DNA from: Sva-07 sp035527095 | GTDB lineage: Bacteria > Actinomycetota > Acidimicrobiia > Acidimicrobiales > Ilumatobacteraceae | Direction: 5' to 3' | Assembly: GCA_035527095.1 (NCBI GenBank) | Contig: DATLBC010000005.1 | Span: 1 to 64,000 of the forward strand | DNA length: 64,000 nt | In this document: positions 41,417 to 50,008 of the stretch, one piece after another | Numbering within the stretch: position 1 is the stretch's first letter | Layout of the letters: the number at the start of each line of letters is the position of its first letter | Made by a program: the position numbers and the translations under genes | The notes under the pieces: generated by a model | The model's database searches: none | What the model saw: only the letters and a program-made list of their open reading frames with translations | Told to the model about the DNA's origin: nothing

Positions 41417-42799
41417 TCAGGCGGAGGGTGCCCCGGCAAGCGATCCCGGGGCCGGTGTTGTACCGGGAGCGGCTCGGTCGAGCCAGCTCCGCGGCGCCGG
41501 GAGACGCTCGGTGGCCACATAGGCCACCACCACGGCGACGATCGCCAGCGGCATGACCGCATAGGCATCGCTCGACAGGAGCACCGTCGCCAACAGCACC
41601 GACGTGAACGGCAGCTTCAGCATCGTTGCGCACATCGCGCCGATCCCGATCGCCAGGCCGGGAACGAGCGACATGCCGGGCAGTTCTGCGGCGAGGACAC
41701 CGATCGCACCGCCGATGAACAGACTCGGGAAGATTGGCCCGCCACGGAACGCACTGAGCGACAGCGCATACGCGAGCCCCTTGCACACGATCACGAGCCC
41801 CAGCGCACCGGTCGACCAGGAGGCGGACTGCTCGACCAGCGTCGGCAGCTGCGCCTGCCCGGAGAACAGGACGTTCTCGCTGCCCTGATCCGAGAGTTCG
41901 CCGAAGACGATGGCCAGCACGGCGATCGCCACGCCGAGCAGCGGGGTGACGAGGAGCCGGCGAGTGTGGACCAGCGTACGAACCGACAGCGCGATCGTGT
42001 ACACGAGCCAGCCGATCAGCGGGCACAGCAGGCCGAGCGCAAGTGCCCAGACGAACATCGCAACTGTCGGCGTGGTGAACGCGGGCAGGTCGGGGATCGC
42101 CAACGAGAAGGTGCCCAGACCCGTGAGCGAGTCGAGCCCGACGAACACCAGGAACCCCAGGCCCGCCGCGAGTAGGCCCGGGAGCAGCGCCACGGCGAGC
42201 ATCGTTCCGCCGAGCCCCGCGACCTCGAGCATCAGGAAGGCAGCGACCACCGGCGACCCGATCAGGGTGCTGATCGCCGCAAAGCTTCCGGCGGTGGCGA
42301 TGAGCGCAACCGCTGTGGGCGCCGAGTCGCGCTTGATGCTCCGGATCGCGAGCGCACCGAGGCCGCTGCCGATGGCGATCAGCGGCGCCTCGGGGCCGAG
42401 CACAGCGCCGAACGCCAGCGTCGCCAACGCGGCGAGCGCCACGCCCGGGATCTCGATCGGCATCGTCGGCGCGCCCTGTTGGAATCCGCCCGACGGCGAG
42501 TGGCCGCAGTTGCCCGGCAACGACCGGATGCAGAGGGCGACCAGCAGCCCCGCGAGTGCGAGCAGTGGGACCGGCCACCAGGTCGGGGTCGAGTCGAAGC
42601 CCAGCCCACTCGGCAGATCGGTGTACAGCGCTTCCTGGAGCCAGTCGACGAGCGCCAGGAAGCCGTAGGCGACCGCTGCCACCGGGAGTGCGATCAGCGC
42701 AGCCAGCACGAGCGCTCGGAGGTACTCCTTCGACTTGATGATCGTCAGCGGATCGACCGCTGCCGCTGGGTCGCCGGGTTGATCAGCAGTTGCGCTCAC
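41417..42799 (-). CDS. ClC-family chloride channel/antiporter
   Basis: About 460 residues with ten or more membrane segments. Filter motifs of the ClC family are visible: GAVLGPEAPLIAIGSGLG (GxExP type), GSPVVAAFLMLE and the AFRGGPIFPSLFIGGAIG (GxFxP) loop. The protein has a long cytoplasmic N-terminus in the longest frame. GTG 42799 is used here because it lies just past the Lhr stop, but ATG 42838 is also possible. Whether it is a channel or a proton-coupled exchanger is open; the typical antiporter glutamates cannot be placed safely. Confidence 0.88.
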   Translation of the reverse strand: MSATADQPGDPAAAVDPLTIIKSKEYLRALVLAALIALPVAAVAYGFLALVDWLQEALYTDLPSGLGFDSTPTWWPVPLLALAGLLVALCIRSLPGNCGHSPSGGFQQGAPTMPIEIPGVALAALATLAFGAVLGPEAPLIAIGSGLGALAIRSIKRDSAPTAVALIATAGSFAAISTLIGSPVVAAFLMLEVAGLGGTMLAVALLPGLLAAGLGFLVFVGLDSLTGLGTFSLAIPDLPAFTTPTVAMFVWALALGLLCPLIGWLVYTIALSVRTLVHTRRLLVTPLLGVAIAVLAIVFGELSDQGSENVLFSGQAQLPTLVEQSASWSTGALGLVIVCKGLAYALSLSAFRGGPIFPSLFIGGAIGVLAAELPGMSLVPGLAIGIGAMCATMLKLPFTSVLLATVLLSSDAYAVMPLAIVAVVVAYVATERLPAPRSWLDRAAPGTTPAPGSLAGAPSA

Positions 42800-42851
42800 C
42801 GGGCAAACGTAGCCAGCCCGCCGGCCACCGGCGGACATCTGATCGACGATT

Positions 42852-45800
42852 TCAGCCTCGTGCGACCAGACCGCGGTAGCCATCGGCGAACCCCGCCGAG
42901 CGGAGTAGATCGACGAGGCCCGCCGGCGCGTCGGCGAGACCATCGCCGTCGATCTTGCGAATCTCGACCGCCTTCATCCGGCCTGACTTGACGAGGTCGA
43001 TCAACGATCCGGCCCAGGCGACGTCCTGCAGCGCATCGGGGAACGTCACGAGATGGTGCCCGCGCCGGTCGAACCACACCAACGGTCGACCGGCGCGCAG
43101 CACGACGAGCGACGATGCGTTTCGGGCGGGACGACCCATGGTCGCCGGCCACGCGAGCGCTGCGCCGTACGGCTGGGCAGGGTCGGTCGCGGCGAGAACA
43201 ATGGGGTCGGGAACATCGTCGGGCCGGATGATCGGGTCGGGCGTCTCCCGGGCCGCCCGGAGACGGTCGACGGCGCCAGGCACCGCGAACTGCGCAGCGC
43301 CGAGCCCGTCGACGAAATAGCCGCGGCGCACCTGGCCTCGTTCCTCCAGCACCTTCAGTACCCCGTACACGGCGCTGAATCCGCCGACGAGGCCCTCGGC
43401 CATCACCGCCTCGCGGGTGACCACGCCGTAGCGCTCGACGAGCTGCATCGCCTGCGCGTGCGCTGCTTCGGTCGGTGTCGGCACCGGTCGAAGCAGTGGC
43501 GCGACGAGGCTCCATCGGCCCTGACCGGCGGGCGGGCCGATGCGGGTGAGGCGGCCCGGGCGGGGTCGGCTCCTGCCGTACGCCGTGCGGCCCTTCGCTG
43601 CCGCTTTGACCTTGGCGCCCCCGATCACCGAGCGCAGGGGTGCGAGCGAGTCGTTGGTGACCTCGCCCGCCCACACGAGATCCCAGAGCGCGGCGAGGAG
43701 TTCCTGGTCCTGCGCGCCGGGAGCAGCACTGCGGATCTGGCCCCAGAAACTGGCTCCCTGTTCGGCGAGCAGTGTGCGGATCGCCTCTTGCAGCGCCCCC
43801 TCTGCTGGTTCACGATCCTCCCAGCCGGGGGCGAGGAGGGGCAGTTGATCGGCGAAGCAGAGCCGCACGCGGCCGTCGCGAGCGCCCAGTGCGCCGGCAC
43901 CCACCCAGATCACCTCGCCGGCGGTGCAGAGCTCGTCGAGCATCGGCGGCCGAAAGCCGGCGACGCGCACCGGCAGCACGTCGGTTTCGACCGTGGATGC
44001 CACGAGCGCTGTCCCCGACAGCACGCCGAGCGTCTCGACGAGCGCGTCGATGCCTCGACGCCCCGCCGGGATGTCGTGCCAGGCCGTCAGGAACCGGGCG
44101 AACGCCTCCTGCTCGACGGGTTCGACCTCCTTGCGGAGCGCGGCGAGCGACCGGCGGCGGAGCTGACGCAGCACATCGACGTCGCAGAACTCGCGCGACA
44201 CGCCCTCTGGTCGGAACTCGCCGATGACCAGCCGTTCGTCGCCCTCCAGCGCGGCGAGGGCGCCGGCGATCCGCTCGGGAGGAGCACCGAATCGCTTCGC
44301 GACGTCGGCGGTGAGGAATGGGCCGTGCGTGCGCGCGTAGCGGCCGACGACTTCCTCCAGCGGCCGGGCGACCGGTTCGGTGAACGCCATCGGCAAACCG
44401 AGGGGCAACGAGCACCCGAACGCATCGCGATAGCGGGCGGCATCCTCGGCTGCTGCGTACCTCGTCTCGCCGCCGAGTGCGACCTCGATCACCCGACGCT
44501 CGGTCAGCAGCGTCGCCAGCCAACCGGCTGCGCCGTCCTCGGCGCGAAGGTCGACCTCGTCGGCGCTGAGGTCGCCGACCTTGCGGAACACGTCGTGGAG
44601 CTCGTCGGCCGAACGTGCACGTCGACCGTCGGCGATGCACTGCAGCTCCAGCTCGACGTCGGCGAGCACCTCGGGGTCGAGCAACTCACGAAGTTCCTCG
44701 GCGCCGAGGAGGTCGCGCAGCAGGTCGCGGTCGAGGGCCAGTGCAGCGGCGCGCCGTTCGGCCAATGGGGCGTCGCCTTCGTACATGTAGGCGGCGATCC
44801 AGTTGAACAGCAGGCTCGATGCCATCGGGCTCGCCTTGCCGGTGTCGACGGTGACCACCCGGATCGCGCGTGAGCGCAACTGCCCGAGCACCTCGCGGAG
44901 CGCCGGTACGTCGAACACGTCCTGGAGGCACTCCCGCGACGTTTCCAACAGGATTGGGAACGTCGGGTACTTCGCCGCGACCGCAAGGAGGTCAGCCGCA
45001 CGCTGACGCTGCTGCCACAGCGGGGTGCGACGGTCGGGTCGGCGGCGCGGTAGTAGCAGCGCCCGGCCGGCGCACTCGCGGAACCTCGCAGAGAACAGTG
45101 CCGTCTGCGGGAGCGTCTCGACGACGAGTTCGTCGATGTCCTCCGGGTCGATCATCAGCGCTTCGATCGGCAGCTCGACGGCGGAATCGGGCAGGCGGAT
45201 CACGATGCCGTCGTCGCCCCACATCGACTCGACCGGGATGTCGAACCGATCCATCAGGCGCCGCTCGATCGCCATAGCCCACGGGGCGTGCACCGGGGTG
45301 CCGAACGGGCTGAGGATGCAGATGCGCCAGTCGCCGATCTCGTCCAGGAACCGTTCGACGACCACGGTGCGATCGTCGGGCACGGCTCCGGTCGCCTCGA
45401 CCTGTTCGGCGAGGTACTGCTGGAGATTGCCGGCGGCGAAAGCGTCGAGGTTGTAGTGCGTCATCAGCCGTTCGGTGGCGGATGCGTCGTCGAGTTCGCG
45501 GATCTCTCGGACGAATCCGCCGAGCGCACGCCCCAACTCCAACGGGCGACCTGGCCGGTCGCCGTGCCAGAACGGCATCTTGCCCGGCTGGCCCGGCGCC
45601 GGGCTGACCGTGACACGTTCGAACGTGATGTCCTCGATCCGCCACGTCGACGCACCGAGCACGAATGTCTCGCCGGGACGGCTCTCGTAGACCATCTCCT
45701 CGTCGAGTTCGCCGACGCGGGTGCCGTCGGGCAGGAACACACCGAACAGGCCACGGTCGGGGATCGTGCCGCCGCTGGTGACGGCGAGCCGCTTCGATCC

Positions 45801-47282
45801 GTCGCGGGCTCGCAGCCGGTCGTTGATGCGGTCCCACACGATGCGCGGTCGAAGCTCGGAGAACTCCTCGCTCGGATACCGGCCCGACAGCAGGTCGAGC
45901 ACGTTCGACAGCAGGTCGTCGGAGATGTCGGCGAAGCTCGCACAGCGCCGGACCATGACAGCGACCTCGTCGACCGAGCACTCCTCGACGATGGCCACGT
46001 GAGCGACGATGTGCTGGGCGAGCACGTCGAGCGGGTTCCGCAGGTAACGCGTCGACTCGATCTCGCCGTCGATCATCCGGCGCGTGACCACGGCGGTCTC
46101 GAGCAGGTCCCCGCGGTGCTTCGGGAAGATCGACCCCCTCGACGGCTCGCCCACCTGGTGGCCGGCGCGGCCGATGCGCTGCAGTCCGCGGCTGACGGCG
46201 CCCGGCGACTCGACCTGGATCACGAGGTCGACCGCGCCCATGTCGATGCCCAGCTCCAGCGACGACGTGGCAACGATCGCTCGCAGGTCGCCGCGCTTCA
46301 AGCGGTCCTCGATGACGACGCGCTGCTCGCGGGCCAGCGAGCCATGGTGCGCACGGACGAGCTCGTCGATGACCTCGCCGGTCACCGGATCGACGATCCC
46401 GGGCACGCCCTGCTCGATCGCCAGTTCGTTGAGTTTCGCCGCCAGGCGTTCGGCGGCCCGGCGAGCGTTGCAGAAGATGATCGTGGTGCGGTTGGCGAGG
46501 ATCCGCTTCAGGATCTCGGGGTAGATGCTCGGCCAGATCGACGTGCGCCGCTCGGTGAGAGCTGCTGTGGCCGGGCCGGGCGTGAGCTCGACCTTGACCT
46601 GGCCGAGCGTCGACATGTCCTCGATCGGGATGACGACCTCGATCTCCAGCTGCTTGCGGATGCCGGCGTCGACGATCTGCACCGGTCGTTTGCGTCCGGG
46701 CTCGGCCCAGCCACCGAGGAACTCGGCGACTTCCTCCAGCGGGCGCTGCGTGGCCGAGAGCCCGATGCGCTGCGGTGGCGTGTCGGTGACCTCCTCCAGT
46801 CGCTCGAGAGTGAGCATCAGATGGGCGCCCCGCTTGGTGGTGGCCATCGCGTGGATCTCGTCGATGATCACCGTCTCGACGCCGGCGAGGGTCTCGCGAG
46901 CCGACGACGTGAGCATGAGGTAGAGCGACTCGGGAGTGGTGATCAGCAGGTCGGGCGGGCGGCGGATCAGCTTCTGGCGGTCGTTGGCGGCGGTGTCGCC
47001 GGTGCGCATGCCGACCTCGGGAGCGACAAACGCCTCCCCGAGCCGCTCGGCGGCGAGTTCGATCCCCTTGAGCGGTGCCCGCAGGTTCTTCTCGATGTCG
47101 AACGCAAGTGCCCGCAGCGGCGAGATGTAGAGCACCCGGGTGCGGTGCGATCGCTCCTCGGGGCGGGGCGTGGAGGTGAGCCGGTCGATCGACGCGAGAA
47201 ACGCCGTGAGCGTCTTGCCCGAACCCGTCGGGGCGCAGATCAGAGTGTGCTCGCCGGCCGCGATGGGCGGCCAGCCCTGCAC
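42852..47282 (-). CDS. Lhr-family large ATP-dependent helicase
   Basis: At least 1476 residues, the full-length Lhr type (about 1500). The N-terminal SF2 core has motif I APTGSGKT (residues 17-24), DEIH (141-144), SATQRPLEEVAEFL, TSSLELGIDMGAVDLVIQ and QRIGRAGHQ. A winged-helix/beta-sheet module and a long C-terminal domain follow. Lhr unwinds DNA/RNA hybrids and acts in repair. The conserved N-terminus (LQAFSPAVREWFAASFPEPTPPQ) continues in frame upstream of the GTG at 47282 as far as a stop at 47379, without any ATG, GTG or TTG. The true start is unresolved (CTG at 47351 is a candidate). Confidence 0.93.
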   Translation of the reverse strand: MQGWPPIAAGEHTLICAPTGSGKTLTAFLASIDRLTSTPRPEERSHRTRVLYISPLRALAFDIEKNLRAPLKGIELAAERLGEAFVAPEVGMRTGDTAANDRQKLIRRPPDLLITTPESLYLMLTSSARETLAGVETVIIDEIHAMATTKRGAHLMLTLERLEEVTDTPPQRIGLSATQRPLEEVAEFLGGWAEPGRKRPVQIVDAGIRKQLEIEVVIPIEDMSTLGQVKVELTPGPATAALTERRTSIWPSIYPEILKRILANRTTIIFCNARRAAERLAAKLNELAIEQGVPGIVDPVTGEVIDELVRAHHGSLAREQRVVIEDRLKRGDLRAIVATSSLELGIDMGAVDLVIQVESPGAVSRGLQRIGRAGHQVGEPSRGSIFPKHRGDLLETAVVTRRMIDGEIESTRYLRNPLDVLAQHIVAHVAIVEECSVDEVAVMVRRCASFADISDDLLSNVLDLLSGRYPSEEFSELRPRIVWDRINDRLRARDGSKRLAVTSGGTIPDRGLFGVFLPDGTRVGELDEEMVYESRPGETFVLGASTWRIEDITFERVTVSPAPGQPGKMPFWHGDRPGRPLELGRALGGFVREIRELDDASATERLMTHYNLDAFAAGNLQQYLAEQVEATGAVPDDRTVVVERFLDEIGDWRICILSPFGTPVHAPWAMAIERRLMDRFDIPVESMWGDDGIVIRLPDSAVELPIEALMIDPEDIDELVVETLPQTALFSARFRECAGRALLLPRRRPDRRTPLWQQRQRAADLLAVAAKYPTFPILLETSRECLQDVFDVPALREVLGQLRSRAIRVVTVDTGKASPMASSLLFNWIAAYMYEGDAPLAERRAAALALDRDLLRDLLGAEELRELLDPEVLADVELELQCIADGRRARSADELHDVFRKVGDLSADEVDLRAEDGAAGWLATLLTERRVIEVALGGETRYAAAEDAARYRDAFGCSLPLGLPMAFTEPVARPLEEVVGRYARTHGPFLTADVAKRFGAPPERIAGALAALEGDERLVIGEFRPEGVSREFCDVDVLRQLRRRSLAALRKEVEPVEQEAFARFLTAWHDIPAGRRGIDALVETLGVLSGTALVASTVETDVLPVRVAGFRPPMLDELCTAGEVIWVGAGALGARDGRVRLCFADQLPLLAPGWEDREPAEGALQEAIRTLLAEQGASFWGQIRSAAPGAQDQELLAALWDLVWAGEVTNDSLAPLRSVIGGAKVKAAAKGRTAYGRSRPRPGRLTRIGPPAGQGRWSLVAPLLRPVPTPTEAAHAQAMQLVERYGVVTREAVMAEGLVGGFSAVYGVLKVLEERGQVRRGYFVDGLGAAQFAVPGAVDRLRAARETPDPIIRPDDVPDPIVLAATDPAQPYGAALAWPATMGRPARNASSLVVLRAGRPLVWFDRRGHHLVTFPDALQDVAWAGSLIDLVKSGRMKAVEIRKIDGDGLADAPAGLVDLLRSAGFADGYRGLVARG

Positions 47283-47405
47283 CTGTGGCGGCGTCGGCTC
47301 GGGAAACGACGCCGCGAACCACTCGCGGACGGCCGGCGAGAACGCCTGCAGAACCGGGTGCGCAGCGATCGCGCCACGCTACCCACCGGCCCGACGAAGC
47401 AACCC

Positions 47406-47438
47406 GTGGTTCCCCCAGCCCAGGGCTGCGGGAACCAC
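47406..47438. terminator. Hairpin GTGGTTCCC..GGGAACCAC after the PCuAC gene
   Basis: GTGGTTCCC (47406-47414) pairs with GGGAACCAC (47430-47438), and CAGCCC/GGGCTG pairs inside. It lies 16 bases past the PCuAC stop on the minus strand and before the Lhr start. Related elements occur at 34559 and 63688. It is a likely terminator of the copper chaperone gene. Confidence 0.6.
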
Positions 47439-47453
47439 GTGCTGCCGGACGGG

Positions 47454-48050
47454 TCAGCCCTCGGTCGTCTCCGTCATCTCGCTGCTCATCTCGTCCATGA
47501 CCAGGGGGCGAACGGGTGCGCCGACCGTGACCTCGGTCCCGTCGTCGAAGACCATCGTCACGTCGATCGTGCCAGTGATGTCGGTGGGATCGATGTCGAT
47601 CAGCATGATGTGCGGTCCGCCCGGTTCGAGCGTGAAGGTTCCGCCGGCAGGCACCACGAAGCCCTCCGGGACCTCCTGCATCTGCATCGCTCCGTCATCG
47701 CCCATGGTCGTTTCGTGGATCTCGACGGTGGCGTCGAACGGCACCGAGGCGCTCACCAACGTCACGTCGGTGTCCCCGTTGTTGGTGATCGTGCCGTAGG
47801 TCGCCGTCCTGGTCTGACCCTCCGCAGGTTCGCGCATCCACACGCCGGCGACCCTGAGGTCGCCAACGCTGGCCTCACCGCCGTCCATCTCCGACATGCC
47901 GTCGGCCATGGTGGTCGCTGCCGACATCTCGGTGGCCTCGGGGACGCTGTCGGACGAGCTGTCGTCGTCGCTGCCGCATGCGGCAACCGAGAAGATCAGC
48001 GCCGTCGCGGCGAGGGGAGCGAGGAGGAGTCTGGTTCGGTTGTGGTTCAC
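47454..48050 (-). CDS. PCuAC-type copper chaperone lipoprotein
   Basis: A 198-residue secreted lipoprotein: lipobox VAAC (FSVAACGSDDD), an acidic Ser/Asp linker, then the PCuAC domain. The metal site appears as VEIHETTM, MQMQEVPEGFVVPAGGTFTLEPGGPH and HIMLIDI, giving the His/Met set that holds Cu(I) for delivery to cytochrome oxidase CuA. Met residues are also frequent in the linker and tail. GTG 48050 is chosen for its GGAG; an ATG at 48089 is possible. Confidence 0.88.
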   Translation of the reverse strand: MNHNRTRLLLAPLAATALIFSVAACGSDDDSSSDSVPEATEMSAATTMADGMSEMDGGEASVGDLRVAGVWMREPAEGQTRTATYGTITNNGDTDVTLVSASVPFDATVEIHETTMGDDGAMQMQEVPEGFVVPAGGTFTLEPGGPHIMLIDIDPTDITGTIDVTMVFDDGTEVTVGAPVRPLVMDEMSSEMTETTEG

Positions 48051-48092
48051 GACTCCACAGGTCGCTGCTCGTCCCGGTTGGGTTCCCACAAT

Positions 48093-48145
48093 CCGAAAAA
48101 TGCGCAGATCTGACCGCGCCTGCTCCGGCGCTGCACATCTTTCGG
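48093..48145. repeat. Hairpin CCGAAAAATGCGCAG..CTGCACATCTTTCGG
   Basis: Left arm 48093-48107 and right arm 48131-48145 match at 13 of 15 paired positions. The arms resemble the units at 17311-17439. It lies between the ABC-F stop and the PCuAC start, both on the minus strand, so it may end ABC-F transcription. Confidence 0.55.
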
Positions 48146-48159
48146 GCCCGGGAACGATG

Positions 48160-49794
48160 TCAGCGTTCGGACACCGTCCCGCGGTCGACGACGAGTGTTC
48201 TGGTCAGGCGTACCCGATCGAGCAGGTCCCGGTCGTGCGTGACCAGAATCACCGTTCCGGCGAACGTCTCGAGCGCCTGCTCGAGCTGCTCGATCGCCGG
48301 CAGATCGAGGTGGTTGGTGGGTTCGTCGAGCACGAGGAGATTCGCGCCGTTGGCCATCAGCAACGCGAGCGAGGCCCGAGTCCGCTCACCTGGCGACAAC
48401 GTCGCGGCGTCGCGATGCACGTGTTCGGCCCCGAGTCCGAACTTTGCGAGCAGAGTGCGGGCGTCACCGGCCAGCAGCCCGGTCGAGGCGGTGAACGCAT
48501 CGAGCAACGCCTCGTCGCCGAGCAGTGCCGACCGGGCTTGTTCGATCTCACCGACCACGACGCTCGAGCCCAACGAGACGATGCCGGCATCGGGGCGCAC
48601 TCGACCGAGCAGCAGCGAGATCAGCGTGGTCTTGCCGCTGCCGTTCGCCCCGACCAACGCCAGCCGGTCTCCGACGAGGAGGTCCAGGTCGACCGGACCG
48701 AGCCGGAACGACCCACGCTCGACCACCGCACCCCGAACGGTCGCCACCACGTCGCCGCTGCGCCCAGCGGTCGGGATCGTCAGCTGGAGCTCCCATGGCT
48801 CTCTCGGCTGCTCGACAGCCGCCAGCCGCTCGGCGGCCTTCTGTGTCCGCGCCGCCTTGCCGGCGAGCTGTTCTGTCTGGTTGACCTTGAAGTGACGGAT
48901 GTGCTTGTCGTTCTCTCCCGACTTCTTCACCTTCGCCTGGCCCTGGGTCGCCCATTCCCGCTCGCGCTGGGCCCGTTGCTGGAGTGACGACCGCTTGGCG
49001 TCGTACTCCTCGAAGCGTTCACGGGCGTGCTGCTTGGCCAGCTCGCGCTCGGCGAGGAACGACTCCCACCCTCCAGCGAACCATGTCGCACGATGCGAGT
49101 GATGGTCGATCTCGACGACGTCGGTGATCGTGCGACGCAGGAACGACCGGTCGTGGCTCACCAGCAGCACGGGAGCGTCCAGGCTGAGGATCCAGCGCTC
49201 GAGCCGGTCGAGGCCGTCCAGGTCGAGGTCGTTGGTCGGCTCGTCGAGCAGGAAGACATCGAAGCGCGCCAGCAGCAACGAGGCGAGCGATGCGCGAGCT
49301 GCCTCGCCACCGGACAATGAACTCGTCGGCTGGTTGAGCAGCCGCTCGGCGAGTCCCAGATCGCCCCACACCTCACCGACGCGGGCGTCGAAGTCGGCGG
49401 ATCCGAGCGCCAGCCAACGGTCGAGCGCATCCGAGTATCGATCGCCAGCACCCGGCTCGGCCGCGGCGAGCGCGCCGGTCGCCTCGTCGAGCTCCACCTG
49501 AGCGGCCGCAACTCCGCTGCGCCGGGCAAGGAATTCACGGACGGTCTCGGTCGTGGAACGCTCCGGTTCCTGCGGGAGCAATCCGACGTTCGCAGTACGC
49601 GGGGCCACGTCGACCGAACCTCGATCGAGGTCGACACGTCCGGCGAGCGCGCCGAGCAGCGTCGACTTGCCGACGCCATTGGGGCCGACGAGGCCGACGC
49701 GGTGGCCGGGAGCAAGCGTGAGGTCGACCTCATCGAGCACGACGAGCGGACCTCGGACCACGGTGAGCGAACGGGCGATGAGCGATGCGGACAC
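48160..49794 (-). CDS. ABC-F family ATPase (ribosome-associated)
   Basis: A 544-residue soluble protein with two ABC domains and no membrane part. Domain one has GPNGVGKST, SSLSGGEAARASLASLL and LLDEPTNDLD. The linker (about 235-300) is rich in charged residues (ERELAKQHARERFEEYDAKR). Domain two has GANGSGKTT, TLSPGERTRASLALL and LDEPTNHLD. ABC-F proteins bind the ribosomal E site; some protect against antibiotics, others rescue stalled translation. GGAGG stands 7 bases before the GTG at 49794. Which subclass it belongs to cannot be settled here. Confidence 0.9.
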   Translation of the reverse strand: MSASLIARSLTVVRGPLVVLDEVDLTLAPGHRVGLVGPNGVGKSTLLGALAGRVDLDRGSVDVAPRTANVGLLPQEPERSTTETVREFLARRSGVAAAQVELDEATGALAAAEPGAGDRYSDALDRWLALGSADFDARVGEVWGDLGLAERLLNQPTSSLSGGEAARASLASLLLARFDVFLLDEPTNDLDLDGLDRLERWILSLDAPVLLVSHDRSFLRRTITDVVEIDHHSHRATWFAGGWESFLAERELAKQHARERFEEYDAKRSSLQQRAQREREWATQGQAKVKKSGENDKHIRHFKVNQTEQLAGKAARTQKAAERLAAVEQPREPWELQLTIPTAGRSGDVVATVRGAVVERGSFRLGPVDLDLLVGDRLALVGANGSGKTTLISLLLGRVRPDAGIVSLGSSVVVGEIEQARSALLGDEALLDAFTASTGLLAGDARTLLAKFGLGAEHVHRDAATLSPGERTRASLALLMANGANLLVLDEPTNHLDLPAIEQLEQALETFAGTVILVTHDRDLLDRVRLTRTLVVDRGTVSER

Positions 49795-49886
49795 AGGGGC
49801 ACCTCCGGGGAGAACGAGCAGGGTACGAGCGGACGGTGGGCGGCTCACTGATCGGTCATCGCCACCGACCGTACCCCACCCCACGA

Positions 49887-49940
49887 CCGAAACTTGCCTG
49901 GTTTTGTTGCGCTGAGCGCAACGAACGACGCAAATTTCGG
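49887..49940. repeat. Nested hairpins in the ABC-F/helicase divergent region
   Basis: CCGAAACTTGC (49887-49897) pairs with GCAAATTTCGG (49930-49940) at 10 of 11 positions. Inside it, GTTGCGC (49906-49912) pairs with GCGCAAC (49916-49922). The outer arms belong to the CCGAAA..TGC family. Unlike its relatives it lies between two divergent genes, so a terminator role is unlikely and a promoter or RNA role should be considered. Confidence 0.55.
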
Positions 49941-50008
49941 GCGATCCGGCAAATTTCACCGGTTGGGCGTTGGCGGGCCGGTCCGGCGAGGCAGACTCGA
50001 CGACTCCG

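Noticed and set aside
45288..48113. Very long plus-strand frame opposite Lhr and the PCuAC gene
   Set aside because: No recognisable domain, and it crosses two well-supported minus-strand genes. A composition artefact.
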